From Palleronia aestuarii (GTDB taxonomy: Bacteria; Pseudomonadota; Alphaproteobacteria; Rhodobacterales; Rhodobacteraceae): DNA of 60,963 nucleotides. This document shows, piece after piece, positions 53,458 to 60,963 of the stretch (the stretch's first letter is position 1; every line of letters starts with the position of its first letter). Both the position numbers and the translations under genes were made by a program. The stretch lies in NCBI RefSeq assembly GCF_003253995.1, contig NZ_QKZL01000013.1, positions 34,669 to 95,631 on the forward strand, read 5' to 3'. The notes under the pieces are model-generated. The model was not told the DNA's origin. It saw nothing but the letters and a program-made list of their open reading frames with translations, and searched no databases.

Positions 53458-55001
53458 TCCGCCTCCACGATCTCGGCGCGGGAGACCTTCGCGGATTTCG
53501 CGAGCTTGTCGACGCGGGACTGGATCGCGTCGGTGTCGGGCACCTCCCCAGGGTCGAGGATCTCGAGCCGCACCATCTCGCTGTCGATCCGCACGCGCGA
53601 TTTCGTCAGCAGGTCCGGAACGCCCGCGGAGAAGCGGTGGCCGAGAAGAAGCGCCCTCCCGAGGATCTCCGCCCGGCGGAGGTCGCTCGCGCTCAGGAGG
53701 TCTTTCGCGGCCTCTTCCACCACGTCGTCCACCTTGCCGCCGTAGCGCACCCGCAGCACGGTCGCGAGGAAGACCCGTTCCGCGTGGCGGACGCCGATGA
53801 AGGGGAATTGCAGGACGCGGGAATAGGCTTCGGTATCGCGGATCTTCTGGTGGTCGCGCCAGCAGAGATCGGTAAGCGCGCAGGCGGCGAGCCTGAGACG
53901 CCGGCGGCCCTGCGTCTCGCCGGGAAAGAGGCCTTCGGTCCAGTCCGCCAGCGCGGCGGCGAAATCCGGCACCCGCGCGGAGGGCAGCCCGATCGCCATC
54001 GCCGTCTCGAGGAGCGGATCGCGGTACTGCTCCTCCTCGGAGAGCTGATCGTAGAGCCAGCCCTCCCGGAGCCCGCAGGCGGAGAAGACCACGCGGTCGG
54101 GCTTCAGCCGCTTCAGCACCCGCCAGAGGACGAGGGCGGCCGCGGGGGTCGTGTCGATCCGTCGGCTCGGGACGTCGTCGAGCGCCGCGATCTCGTCGGG
54201 GTCCATCTTGGCGATTTCCTTGGCGAGAGATTGCGCGACCTTGCGCGGCAGCTCGTAGCCGTGGACTACGCTGATCGGATGCCCGGTCCGGGCGATATGG
54301 ACGCGCGCGAGCGCCCGCCAGCCGCCGCCCACGGCATAGAAGACCGGATCGGTCAGAAGCGGCGGCAGGCCCTCCTCGAGGATCGCGTCGACCTCCTTCT
54401 TCGCCGCCTTCACGCCGTCCTCGAGCATCCGCGTCACCGGCAGCGCGCCGAGCGGCATGGAGGATTTCCGCGCGCCCACCCGGTCGCCCAGCACCTCCGC
54501 CACGTCGAGGCTGCCGCCGCCGATATCGCCGACGAGGCCGCGTGGCTGGAAGAAGCCCGAGATCACGCCACGCCCGGCAAAGCTCGCCTCCTCCTCGCCG
54601 CCGAGGACGCGCACCTCGATGCCGAGGGCGCGGAAGCGGTCGAGGAGTTCGGCCCCGTTCCCCGCGCGGCGGATCGCGTCGGTGGCGATCGCATCGAGCC
54701 GCTCGACGCCCATCGCCTGGGCGATCGCGGCGAAGCGCCGGACGGCGTGTGTCGCCCGCTCCATCGCGTCCTCGGTGAAGTTGCCCTCGGCGTCGTAGCC
54801 CGCGCCGAGCCGCGCCAGCGACTTCTCGTTGAACCGCGGAAAGGGCGCGCGGGAAAGATCGTCGTAGACGACGAGACGGATGGAGTTCGACCCGATGTCG
54901 AGCACGGCGAAATGCGAGGGCCTTCGCGCGAGCACCCGCGCGGTCTCGATCTCGATCACGCGGGGCTCGGTCTCCCGTATATCGAGGCGGCTTTCCGGCA
55001 C
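53454..55001 (-). CDS. ppx: Exopolyphosphatase / pppGpp phosphatase (Ppx/GppA)
   Basis: This 515-residue ASKHA-fold phosphatase has phosphate-1 motif VLDIGSNSIRLVVYD at about residues 32-46, GGEEEASFAG, and the second motif LVGDIGGGSLDVAE. The C-terminal half includes an HD-like helical region (YGGKVDDVVEEA, GRALLLGHRFSAG). It degrades polyphosphate from the ends, or pppGpp. This would suit phosphate economy, which fits sulfolipid substitution, but the link is inference. Confidence 0.9.
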   Translation of the reverse strand: MPESRLDIRETEPRVIEIETARVLARRPSHFAVLDIGSNSIRLVVYDDLSRAPFPRFNEKSLARLGAGYDAEGNFTEDAMERATHAVRRFAAIAQAMGVERLDAIATDAIRRAGNGAELLDRFRALGIEVRVLGGEEEASFAGRGVISGFFQPRGLVGDIGGGSLDVAEVLGDRVGARKSSMPLGALPVTRMLEDGVKAAKKEVDAILEEGLPPLLTDPVFYAVGGGWRALARVHIARTGHPISVVHGYELPRKVAQSLAKEIAKMDPDEIAALDDVPSRRIDTTPAAALVLWRVLKRLKPDRVVFSACGLREGWLYDQLSEEEQYRDPLLETAMAIGLPSARVPDFAAALADWTEGLFPGETQGRRRLRLAACALTDLCWRDHQKIRDTEAYSRVLQFPFIGVRHAERVFLATVLRVRYGGKVDDVVEEAAKDLLSASDLRRAEILGRALLLGHRFSAGVPDLLTKSRVRIDSEMVRLEILDPGEVPDTDAIQSRVDKLAKSAKVSRAEIVEAD

Positions 55002-55099
55002 GGCATCCCTCCCGTCTGGCGTACGTCGTGGCGGATCGTCAGGCGATCACCGTGGGAAGGGTAGGGGTTTGCGGGCCGCGGGCCAAACGATTTCCGCCC

Positions 55100-56773
55100 T
55101 CAATGCCCGCCCGATCCGTCGCGCGCGGCCTCGCCGATATTGTCGCGACCCCGCTCCTCGAGCAGGCGGCTCAGCCAGTCCGGGTCCATCTCCGGCACGG
55201 AGGAAAGGAGGAGGTCGGTATAGGGATGGTGGGGCGGGGCGAACATCTCGTCCTTCGGACCCTGTTCGACCACCCGCCCGTCGCGCATTACCACCACCTC
55301 GTCGGCGATCGCGCGGACCGTGGCGAGGTCGTGGGTGATGAACATGTAGGCGAGATCGAGTTCGTCCTGCAGCCGACCCAGGAGCTTCAGGATGCCTTCG
55401 GCGACGAGCTGGTCGAGCGCGCTCGTCACCTCGTCGCAGATGATGACCTCCGGGTCCGCGGCGAGCGCGCGCGCGATGCCGATCCGCTGCTTCTGCCCGC
55501 CGGACAGTTCCGGGGGGCGACGGGTCATGTAGTCCGCGGGATCGAGTTCGATGAGCTCGAGGAGCTCCTCGACCCGCCGCCGCAGCTCCTTTCCGGAGAG
55601 CCCGCCGTAGAACTGCGCCGGGCGGCCCACGATGTCGCGGATCCTGAGCTTCGGGTTCAGCGCGGTGTCGGCCATCTGGTAGATCATCTGAACCTGCCGC
55701 AGCTCGGCGCGGGAGCGGTCGCGGAAATGCGGGGGCAGGGGGCTCCCCTTCAGGCGCACCTCCCCGCGGGCCGGGGGAAGGAGGCCGGTTATGACGCGAG
55801 CCGCGGTCGACTTGCCCGACCCGGATTCCCCCACGACGGCGAGCGTCATGCCGGGATGGATCTCGAAGGAGACGTCGTCGAGCACCTTGCCGCCGCTCGC
55901 ATAGGCGGCATCGACGCCCGCGATCTCGACGAGCGGGGCGGCGCCGCCGGCGGGACGCCTCTTCTGTGGCCTCTCGAAGCTGCGCACGGCCCAGAGGCTC
56001 CTGGTGTACTCTTCCTGCGGATGGGAAAGCATCCGCCGCGTCTCCGCCTCCTCGACCCCCTCGCCGCGGAGGAGGACCTTGATCGTGTCGGCCATCTGCG
56101 CGACCACGGCGAGGTCGTGGGAGATGTAGATCGCAGCCGTGCCCACCTCCGCCACGATGTCGCGGATCGCGGCAAGCACCTCGATCTGCGTGGTGACGTC
56201 GAGTGCGGTCGTGGGTTCGTCGAAGATGATGAGGTCGGGGCGGCAAGACATCGCCATCGCTGTCATCGCCCGCTGCAACTGTCCGCCCGAGACCTGGTGG
56301 GGATAGCGGAAGCCGATCTCGTCGGGATTGGGCAGCCGCAGCCGTTCGTAGAGGGCCATCGCATCCTCGCGGGCCTCGGCCTTCGAGCGCAGCCGGTGAT
56401 GGACCGGCGCCTCGACATGCTGGTCGATGATCCTGTGCGCGGGGTTGAAGGAGGCGGCGGCCGATTGCGCGACATAGGCGATGCGCGCGCCGCGAAGCGC
56501 GCGGCGCTGTGCCTCCGACGCGGTGACGAGGTCGCGCCCGTCGAAAGTCACGGAGCCGCCGGAGATGCGGGTTCCGTCGCGGGCATAGCCCATCGCCGCG
56601 GCGCCGATCGTCGATTTGCCCGCGCCGCTCTCCCCGATGAGGCCCAGCACCTCGCCGCGATGGAGCGTCAGGTCCACGCCCTTGATGATCGGCACCCATT
56701 CCTCGTTGGTGCGCCCGTCGATCCTGAGATCTCGGATCTCGAGGAGGACGTCTCTGGCTTGGGCGGAACTCAT
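55100..56773 (-). CDS. Dipeptide/oligopeptide ABC transporter ATPase, two fused domains
   Basis: This 557-residue protein has two complete ATPase domains, DppD- and DppF-like. The first has GESGAGKST, signature VSGGQLQRAMTAMA and LIIFDEPTTALD; the second has GESGSGKST, LSGGQKQRIGIARAL and VIICDEVTSALD. The junction is near residue 280 after a small basic linker. The second domain has lost the usual Pro after Glu in Walker B (DEVTS), which is common in this group. It is the last gene of a four-gene minus-strand operon. Confidence 0.9.
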   Translation of the reverse strand: MSSAQARDVLLEIRDLRIDGRTNEEWVPIIKGVDLTLHRGEVLGLIGESGAGKSTIGAAAMGYARDGTRISGGSVTFDGRDLVTASEAQRRALRGARIAYVAQSAAASFNPAHRIIDQHVEAPVHHRLRSKAEAREDAMALYERLRLPNPDEIGFRYPHQVSGGQLQRAMTAMAMSCRPDLIIFDEPTTALDVTTQIEVLAAIRDIVAEVGTAAIYISHDLAVVAQMADTIKVLLRGEGVEEAETRRMLSHPQEEYTRSLWAVRSFERPQKRRPAGGAAPLVEIAGVDAAYASGGKVLDDVSFEIHPGMTLAVVGESGSGKSTAARVITGLLPPARGEVRLKGSPLPPHFRDRSRAELRQVQMIYQMADTALNPKLRIRDIVGRPAQFYGGLSGKELRRRVEELLELIELDPADYMTRRPPELSGGQKQRIGIARALAADPEVIICDEVTSALDQLVAEGILKLLGRLQDELDLAYMFITHDLATVRAIADEVVVMRDGRVVEQGPKDEMFAPPHHPYTDLLLSSVPEMDPDWLSRLLEERGRDNIGEAARDGSGGH

Positions 56774-56777
56774 CCTC

Positions 56778-57839
56778 TCACTCCTTGAGGCCGGAGGATC
56801 GCAGGAGCATCCAGTCGACGACGAAATTGACGGAGACGGTGAGAAGCGCGATGGCCCCCGCGGGGATCAGCGGCGTCATGTCGCCGAAGGAGATGAGCGT
56901 GGCGTTCTCGCGCACCATCGAGCCCCAATCGGCCGTCGGCGGCTGCACGCCCAGTCCGAGGAAGCTCAATCCCGCGATGAGCAGGAAGACGAAGCAGAAC
57001 TCGAGCCCGAACTCGGCCACGAGCGGGGCCGCGGCATTAGGCAGGATCTCGCGGCGGATCAGGTACCAGTCGCCCTCGCCGCGCAGCCGCGCGGCCTCGA
57101 CGTAATCCATGACGACCACGTTGCCCGCCACCGCGCGGGTAAGGCGGAACACCCGCGGGGCATAGATAACCGCGATGACCAGTACGATGACGAGAAGCCC
57201 GGTTCCGAAGATCGACAGCATCAGGAGCGCGAAGATGAGCGCGGGCACCGACATGAGGATGTCGGCGATGCGGCCGAGGACCTGGTCCGCGATCCCGCCC
57301 TTGATCGCCGCGAGAAGCCCCGAGACCGCGCCGAGGAGGAACGCCAGCAGCGTCGCCGCGAGCGCGAGCCCCACCGAATTGCGCGCGCCGTAAATGATCC
57401 GGCTGAAGATGTCGCGTCCGAGCTGGTCAGCGCCAAGCAGGAGCGAGCTCGAGGGCGGCGCAAAGGAGGACGAGATCACCTCCGCCTCTCCGTGCGGCGC
57501 GATCCACGGGGCGAAGAGGGCCGCGGTGGAATAGAGCAGGATGACGAGGATGCCGAAGGACGCGGTGAGCGGCGCGGTGCGGAATTCCCGCGCGACGGCG
57601 GGGCCGGAAAACCGGACGATCGACCATTTCAGGCCTGCGGAAAGCGCCGCCGCGACGGCCAAAAGCGCCGCCGCGATCGCGAGCCCCGCAAGGTCCGGCG
57701 GAAGGCCGAAACCCCGGGTCACGGCCACCGCGAGGACGAGCAGGACCAGTGCGCCGCAGAGCAGACGCCGGCGGCGGACGAACGCCACCCCGGCCGCGCC
57801 GAGAAGTACGAGGCACGCGCCGATCAGGACCGGGCTCAT
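56778..57839 (-). CDS. ABC transporter permease, DppC-like, with N-terminal extension
   Basis: This 353-residue permease is about 60 residues longer than usual DppC. Residues 1-70 form two or three extra hydrophobic segments (VLIGACLVLLGAAGVAFV, LCGALVLLVLAVAV, AGLAIAAALLAVAAALS). The standard part begins near AVAREFRTAPLTASFG, with GADQLGRDIFSRIIYGARNS and the ATPase-contact loop YVEAARLRGEGDWYLI. The family serves peptides, nickel or oligosaccharides. Confidence 0.87.
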   Translation of the reverse strand: MSPVLIGACLVLLGAAGVAFVRRRRLLCGALVLLVLAVAVTRGFGLPPDLAGLAIAAALLAVAAALSAGLKWSIVRFSGPAVAREFRTAPLTASFGILVILLYSTAALFAPWIAPHGEAEVISSSFAPPSSSLLLGADQLGRDIFSRIIYGARNSVGLALAATLLAFLLGAVSGLLAAIKGGIADQVLGRIADILMSVPALIFALLMLSIFGTGLLVIVLVIAVIYAPRVFRLTRAVAGNVVVMDYVEAARLRGEGDWYLIRREILPNAAAPLVAEFGLEFCFVFLLIAGLSFLGLGVQPPTADWGSMVRENATLISFGDMTPLIPAGAIALLTVSVNFVVDWMLLRSSGLKE

Positions 57840-57849
57840 CGCGACCTCC

Positions 57850-58806
57850 TCATTTCGGATGCCGCAGGCGCGGATTGGTCAGGATCGCGCCCAGATCCGC
57901 GGCGAGGTTGAGGAGGATGAAGGTTGCCGCGAAGATCAGGCAGCAGGCCTGCACGATCGGGAAGTCGCGCTTGGCCACCGCGTCGACGAGAAGCTGTCCG
58001 ATGCCCGGATAGACGAAGACCACCTCGACGAGCACCACGCCCGTGATGAGATAGGCGAGGTTCAGCGCGACCACGTTGATGATCGGCGCCCAGGCATTCG
58101 GCAGCGCGTGGTGCACGATCACCTTCCACGGAGGCGCGCCCTTGAGCCGGGCCATCTCGATATAGGGCTCGGCGAGGAGGTTGATGATCGCGGCGCGCGT
58201 CATCCGCATCATGTGGGCGGTCACGACGAGGACGAGGGTCAGCGCGGGCAGGAAGGTGCGATAGAGAAGCTCGCCGAGCCCCATCCCCGCCGTGAGGCTC
58301 GAGATCGCCGGAAAGAACCCGGTGCGGACCGACAAATAGAGGATCAGGATGTAGCCCAGGAAAAATTCCGGCGAGGAGATCGAGGTGAGGGTGAGCACGT
58401 TCGCGAGTCGGTCGAAGAGCGTGTCGCGCAGGAGGGCCACCACCACGCCGAGCGCGATAGCGAAGGGCACGGCGATGACCGCGGCATAGCTCGCCAGGAA
58501 GAGGGTGTTGAGCAGCCGTTGCCCGATCGCCTCCCCGACGCTGGCGCCGGAGACGAGCGAGACCCCGAAATCGCCACGGACGGCGCCGCCGAGCCAGTCG
58601 AGGTAGCGCATGGGCGCCGGCTGATCGAGGCCCATCCTCTCGCGCAGCGCGGCCGTCGTCTCTTCCGTGGCCCCCATGCCGAGCACCGCCTCGGCCATGT
58701 CGCCGGGCAGGAGCTCCACCGCGAAGAAGATCAGGATGGAGACGATGAAGAGCGTGAGGAGGCCGAGCCCGAGCCGCTTGGCGATCACGGTCGCGATGGC
58801 GTTCAT
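57850..58806 (-). CDS. ABC transporter permease, DppB-like
   Basis: This 318-residue first permease has an N-terminal helix (RLGLGLLTLFIVSILIFFAVE), then LPGDMAEAVLGMGATEE, the loop YIEMARLKGAPPWKVIVHH and VFVYPGIGQLLVDAVAKRD. ATG 58806 gives the canonical N-terminus. It lies 55 bases after the binding-protein gene and 10 bases before the DppC-like gene. Confidence 0.9.
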   Translation of the reverse strand: MNAIATVIAKRLGLGLLTLFIVSILIFFAVELLPGDMAEAVLGMGATEETTAALRERMGLDQPAPMRYLDWLGGAVRGDFGVSLVSGASVGEAIGQRLLNTLFLASYAAVIAVPFAIALGVVVALLRDTLFDRLANVLTLTSISSPEFFLGYILILYLSVRTGFFPAISSLTAGMGLGELLYRTFLPALTLVLVVTAHMMRMTRAAIINLLAEPYIEMARLKGAPPWKVIVHHALPNAWAPIINVVALNLAYLITGVVLVEVVFVYPGIGQLLVDAVAKRDFPIVQACCLIFAATFILLNLAADLGAILTNPRLRHPK

Positions 58807-58861
58807 GGCGCGGCCCTCCGGGCGGAGACGTCCGGGGGGCCCGCCACCCGGGACGGCCCGC

Positions 58862-60469
58862 TCAATCGGTGAACCACCAGCGGCTGGCCGCGCGGGCGCC
58901 ATCGTTCTCCCAGCTCGGGGCCAGTTCCTCGGGCGTGCCGACATTGGCGCGGTTGGCGTAGACGAAATTGTTGAAGAACGGGATGATCGTGCCCCCGTCG
59001 TCGCGCGCCAGCATCGCCATCTCGTGGTACATCTCCGCGCGTAGCCCCTGGTCGAGCTCGGCCTTGGCGATCACGAGAAGCTCGTTGAAGCGCTCGTTCT
59101 GCCAGTGGCTCTCGTTCCAGGGCGCGTCGTCCTTGTAGGCGATCGTGTAGATCACGTCGGGGGTCGGCCGCGCGCCCCAGGAAACGACGGAGAACGGCTT
59201 CTTGAGCCAGACGTCGGAATAATAGCCGTCGTTCGGCTCCCGAACGACATTCACGTTGATCCCCGCCTCGCGGGCCTGTTCGGCGTAGAGGACGGCCATG
59301 TCGACGGCGCCCGCATAGACGACGTCGGACGTGCTGAGATCGACGGTCAGATTTTCCGCGCCGGCCCGCTTCAGAAGGAACCGCGCCTCCTCTGGATCGT
59401 ATGCCCGCTGCTCGATCCCCTCGGGGTAATAGGGCAGGGCGGGGGAATGCTGGAAATCGTTGGCCTTCGTCGAGGCGCCGAAGGTGATCTTCTCGATGAT
59501 CTCGTCACGGTTCATCGCGAGCTTCAGCGCGTTGCGCACGTCCACGTTGTCGTACGGCGCCTGGTCGCAGAACATCGGCATGGTGATCGCCGCGCCGGAC
59601 GGGATGTTGTGGATCACGATGTTCGGATCGCGCTGCAACAGGCCCATCGTCCTGAGCTCGATGAGCGAGACCGCGTCCACGTCGCCGGTGACGAGGGCTG
59701 TCTGCCGCGCGTTCGGGTCGTTGAGAGTGATGATCTCGACCCGGTCGAACCACGCCCCTTCGCCGTGCCAGCCGTCGAAGCGGGTGAGATTGAACTGCAC
59801 GCCCCATTCTCCCGACTCGATCTGGTAGGGGCCCGACCCGTCGCCCGATTGCCAGTCGATGCTCCCGTCGCCGTTAGAGGGGCAGATGGCGAGGTGGAAA
59901 TCCGTCATCAGCCACGGCAGGTCCGCATTGCCGCGCGAAAGCGTGAAGACGATCGCCTGCTCCCCGTCGGCCTTGACGTCGCTGATGTCGGCGAGGAGCG
60001 GCTTCGCGGCAGAGGCCGTGTCCTCTCCGCGATGATGGTTGATCGAATCGACCACGTCCTCCGCGGTGACCGGACGTCCGCTATGGAACCCCGCGTTGGG
60101 GTTGAGCGAGAAGGTCCAGACCGTCGCGTCGTCGTTGGCCTCCCAGCTCTCGGCAAGGTCGGGCCCGAGCGAGCCGTCGCCCATGATCATGGTGAGATAG
60201 CTGCGATGGGTATGGGCGAGGAAGATGTTTTCCTTAGTGAGATAGGTCGCCGGATCGTGGTTGGCGGTGGTGGCGCCGTCGTGCAGCGCCCAGCGGAACG
60301 TGCCACCGGATTTCGGCTGCGCGGCCGCCTTGCGCGTCCAGAGACCCGTCGCGGTGGTCGCGGTCACCCCTGCCGCCAGTGCGTAATGCATGAAGTTGCG
60401 ACGCGAGATATGCCCTCGGCGGGCCGCCTCGGCGAGCCTCGCCAGACGCTCGTGATCTGTATCGGACAT
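58862..60469 (-). CDS. ABC transporter extracellular binding protein, family 5
   Basis: This 535-residue periplasmic binding protein of the peptide/nickel (SBP_bac_5) type has a twin-arginine export signal (SRRNFMHYALAAG, cleavage after RKAAA). Mature-part landmarks are GPDLAESWEANDDATVWTFSL, GRPVTAEDVVDSINHH and FGASTKANDFQHSPALPYY. ATG 60469 is preceded by GGGAGG. It is the first gene of the transporter operon. The ligand is probably a peptide or similar amine; it cannot be read from sequence. Confidence 0.9.
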   Translation of the reverse strand: MSDTDHERLARLAEAARRGHISRRNFMHYALAAGVTATTATGLWTRKAAAQPKSGGTFRWALHDGATTANHDPATYLTKENIFLAHTHRSYLTMIMGDGSLGPDLAESWEANDDATVWTFSLNPNAGFHSGRPVTAEDVVDSINHHRGEDTASAAKPLLADISDVKADGEQAIVFTLSRGNADLPWLMTDFHLAICPSNGDGSIDWQSGDGSGPYQIESGEWGVQFNLTRFDGWHGEGAWFDRVEIITLNDPNARQTALVTGDVDAVSLIELRTMGLLQRDPNIVIHNIPSGAAITMPMFCDQAPYDNVDVRNALKLAMNRDEIIEKITFGASTKANDFQHSPALPYYPEGIEQRAYDPEEARFLLKRAGAENLTVDLSTSDVVYAGAVDMAVLYAEQAREAGINVNVVREPNDGYYSDVWLKKPFSVVSWGARPTPDVIYTIAYKDDAPWNESHWQNERFNELLVIAKAELDQGLRAEMYHEMAMLARDDGGTIIPFFNNFVYANRANVGTPEELAPSWENDGARAASRWWFTD

Positions 60470-60721
60470 GGAAGCCTCCCTCTTGGCCGGTCGCGCGGGC
60501 AGGCGCGGTGCTGTCGGAACACCGCGGCGCCATCGGGCGGGACGCGGATCATCGCGACAAGGAGAGCACATCCGCGCCGAGATCGCCAACCGGCTTCACG
60601 AGTTTATTTCGTCGGGTTACATTTGTGGCCGGGTCGGATGCCAGCAAATCCTGCGCGGGTCGCGGGCACCATGCGTCGAGATACCGCTCCCCGCCCATGG
60701 GGAGGCGCGGCCATCGGCATG
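60470..60721. other. Intergenic region before the repeated sqdB leader
   Basis: This is 252 bases that should contain the divergent promoter for the peptide transporter. No frame with recognisable protein sequence is visible, and the similarity to the left arm begins only at 60722. Confidence 0.4.
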
Positions 60722-60963
60722 TCTTCCCTTGCCAGGTTGTTTCGCGGATGGTTTGGGGAGGGGGGGTTTTTTGGCTGGGGTGTTTCGGGATGAAGGTTGC
60801 GATACTTGGCGGTGACGGGTTCTGCGGGTGGCCGACGGTTCTGCATCTGAGCGATGCGGGCCACGAGGTGCACGTGATCGACAACCTGTCGCGGCGGTGG
60901 ATCGACACGGAGCTCGGTGTGCAGTCCCTGACGCCGATGGATTCGATCCAGGAGCGGTGCCGG
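60722..60963 (+). repeat. Right arm of the long inverted repeat
   Basis: This is the reverse complement of 3963-4203, with one extra G in the G-run (seven instead of six), one leader substitution and one coding substitution at 60868. The last 95 bases of the window are identical to the other copy. The repeat continues past the edge for an unknown distance. Confidence 0.95.
60790..60963 (+). CDS. sqdB: Second sqdB copy (UDP-sulfoquinovose synthase), truncated by the window end
   Basis: The first 58 codons of a second UDP-sulfoquinovose synthase gene begin at ATG 60790 and are open to the last base. The protein is identical to the first copy except Val27 for Leu27. The Rossmann motif GGDGFCG is intact. 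It faces outward at the opposite end from the first copy. Whether sqdD and sqdC follow cannot be seen. Confidence 0.88.
   Translation, partial: MKVAILGGDGFCGWPTVLHLSDAGHEVHVIDNLSRRWIDTELGVQSLTPMDSIQERCR

Noticed and set aside
1-60963. Window as one complete circular plasmid closed end to end
   Set aside because: Joining the last base to the first would fuse sqdB to the transposase end and does not restore either gene. The ends look like breaks within repeats.
1-60963. tRNA, rRNA, riboswitches and strong intrinsic terminators
   Set aside because: I looked in the intergenic regions and saw none that I could support. Short GC-rich stems occur but lack T-runs.

Overview
The window looks like the body of an extrachromosomal replicon (plasmid or chromid) of a high-GC alphaproteobacterium of the Rhodobacteraceae/Roseobacter type. 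The grounds are high GC content, dense coding, a complete rep/par block with origin-like repeats at about 43.4-47.6 kb, no rRNA or tRNA gene that I can see, and typical roseobacter gene sets (sqdBDC sulfolipid genes, soxBDAG, gbcAB, cysPTWA). I cannot name the species.

Layout. 0-1.1 kb: damaged IS1182-type transposase, cut by the window edge. 1.3-4.1 kb (minus): sqdB-sqdD-sqdC-like operon for the sulfolipid SQDG. 4.5-6.0 kb: flavin monooxygenase-like enzyme. 6.3-11.9 kb: envelope genes (FkbM methyltransferase, CDP-alcohol phosphatidyltransferase, flippase-like protein, sulfatase/LTA-synthase-like enzyme, cytochrome b561, transglutaminase-like protein). 12.0-22.6 kb: sugar block (FucP-type permease, CUT1 ABC transporter, idonate and gluconate dehydrogenases), with a three-gene membrane protein / MoxR ATPase / VWA-metallopeptidase module inserted in it. 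22.8-26.9 kb: RND efflux pair. 26.9-34.6 kb: GlxA-type regulator, sarcosine oxidase soxBDAG and L-serine deaminase. 34.7-39.1 kb: Rrf2-type regulator and sulfate ABC transporter. 39.2-42.3 kb: FdhF/YdeP molybdoenzyme and trehalose-phosphatase.

42.7-47.6 kb is the maintenance region: VapBC-like toxin-antitoxin pair, parB, parA, origin with iteron-like repeats, and a Rep_3-type initiator, with three near-identical parS-like palindromes. 47.7-53.5 kb: KduD-like dehydrogenase, glycine betaine demethylase gbcAB, a LysR regulator, and a translationally coupled class IV aminotransferase/sulfotransferase pair. 53.5-60.5 kb: Ppx/GppA phosphatase and a Dpp/Opp-type ABC transporter. At 60.72 kb the window enters a second, inverted copy of the sqdB upstream region and 5' end, and stops inside it.

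How the genes fit together. GbcAB (betaine to dimethylglycine), SoxBDAG (sarcosine to glycine) and SdaA (serine to pyruvate) cover most of betaine catabolism; the dimethylglycine-demethylating enzyme is not in the window. Sulfur recurs: sulfate uptake, sulfolipid synthesis, a sulfotransferase-like protein and a sulfatase-fold enzyme. With the lipid-headgroup and polyphosphate-type genes this suggests a replicon for membrane-lipid remodelling and osmolyte use; that is inference. The features most worth following up are the inverted sqdB duplication, the lipid island, the membrane/MoxR/VWA module, the triple half-site operator before the sulfate transporter, the pentanucleotide tract in the toxin-antitoxin leader, and the aminotransferase/sulfotransferase pair.
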